Shown here: positions 32,831 to 32,956 of the stretch, in pieces
How positions within the stretch are numbered: the first letter of the stretch is position 1
How the letters are laid out: each line of letters starts with the position of its first letter
Assembly (NCBI GenBank): GCA_017649945.1
Contig: JAGCFU010000019.1
Span: forward strand, 1-32,956
Source of the DNA: Bacteroidales bacterium
GTDB lineage: Bacteria; Bacteroidota; Bacteroidia; Bacteroidales; F082
Reading direction: 5' to 3'
Length of the DNA stretch: 32,956 nt
The notes under the pieces: model-generated
Database searches by the model: none
Told to the model about the DNA's origin: nothing
Seen by the model: the letters and a program-made list of their open reading frames with translations, nothing else
Position numbers and translations under genes: made by a program

Positions 32831-32956
32831 TTATTTTAAACCACGCGCTTTCAAGTATGGCTCAATACTCGGCTCCTGTCCGCGGAATTTCTTATATTGC
32901 ACCATTCCTTCGTCGTTGCCGCATTCTTGCAAACAGTTGATTCTGAATGACTTGGC
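32831..32956 (-). CDS. C-terminus of an M3-family peptidase (Dcp-like), truncated by the window
   Basis: The last 41 codons of a minus-strand gene running in from the right edge. The tail GMVQYKKFRGQEPSIEPYLK followed by ARGLK resembles the end of peptidyl-dipeptidase Dcp and related M3 metallopeptidases (YKNFRGxEPSIEPLLxxRGL). The catalytic HExxH is outside the window, so this rests on the tail alone. It is followed 18 nt later by the CCG-domain gene on the same strand. Confidence 0.7.
   Translation of the reverse strand, partial: AKSFRINCLQECGNDEGMVQYKKFRGQEPSIEPYLKARGLK

Overview
The window looks like a chromosomal segment of an anaerobic, T9SS-bearing member of the Bacteroidota, most likely an uncultured Bacteroidales. 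The evidence is the ten promoter-like TAnnTTTG boxes, usually behind a T-tract, a porX gene, two secreted proteins with type IX sorting tails, a BtuB/BtuG-like B12 uptake pair, a three-gene quinol:fumarate reductase and a NuoF-like/HydA/NuoE-like [FeFe]-hydrogenase operon. No rRNA, tRNA, CRISPR array or insertion sequence was seen.

Layout. 1-3105: hydB (5' cut off), hydA and hydC, an electron-bifurcating-type hydrogenase. 3131-4260: terminator, then a lone YhcG/DUF1016 nuclease. 4261-4802: a heptamer repeat array, a promoter and a ~220-nt leader RNA with two mutually exclusive folds ending in a terminator, in front of a small XRE-type regulator. 4893-7814: an AT-rich cassette with a 61-aa peptide, a radical SAM/SPASM enzyme and two paralogous secreted proteins; this is the best candidate for an undescribed system. 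7837-9172: a minus-strand AAA/DUF4143 ATPase framed by two related 48-bp palindromic repeats. 9262-11764: a C10 cysteine protease followed 2 nt later by an OsmC-family gene. 11777-14454: a T9SS-exported protein with three cleaved-adhesin-like domains. 14469-16907: a fused NfnA-NfnB transhydrogenase. 16940-20184: cobalamin riboswitch, BtuB-like receptor, BtuG-like lipoprotein. 20228-23680: frdCAB. 23682-27798: glycosyltransferase, purD, membrane protein, rnhB. 27850-32103: porX, tsaE, aroB, aroA. 32087-32956, minus strand: a CCG-domain Fe-S protein and the end of an M3 peptidase.

How the genes fit together. HydABC (NADH plus reduced ferredoxin to H2), NfnAB (NADH/ferredoxin/NADPH exchange) and fumarate reductase form a redox set typical of a fermenter that disposes of electrons as H2 and succinate. 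PorX regulates type IX secretion, and two likely cargos lie in the same window. The B12 locus is controlled by its own riboswitch.

A recurring oddity is short tandem repeats of 7 or 9 nt. Heptamers lie between genes at 4266-4300 and 16829-16901, TTCTGCG-type units lie before two promoters (20228 and 23682), and a TCTTATCCA nonamer sits in frame inside both aroB and aroA. All identifications come from reading motifs; no database search was possible.
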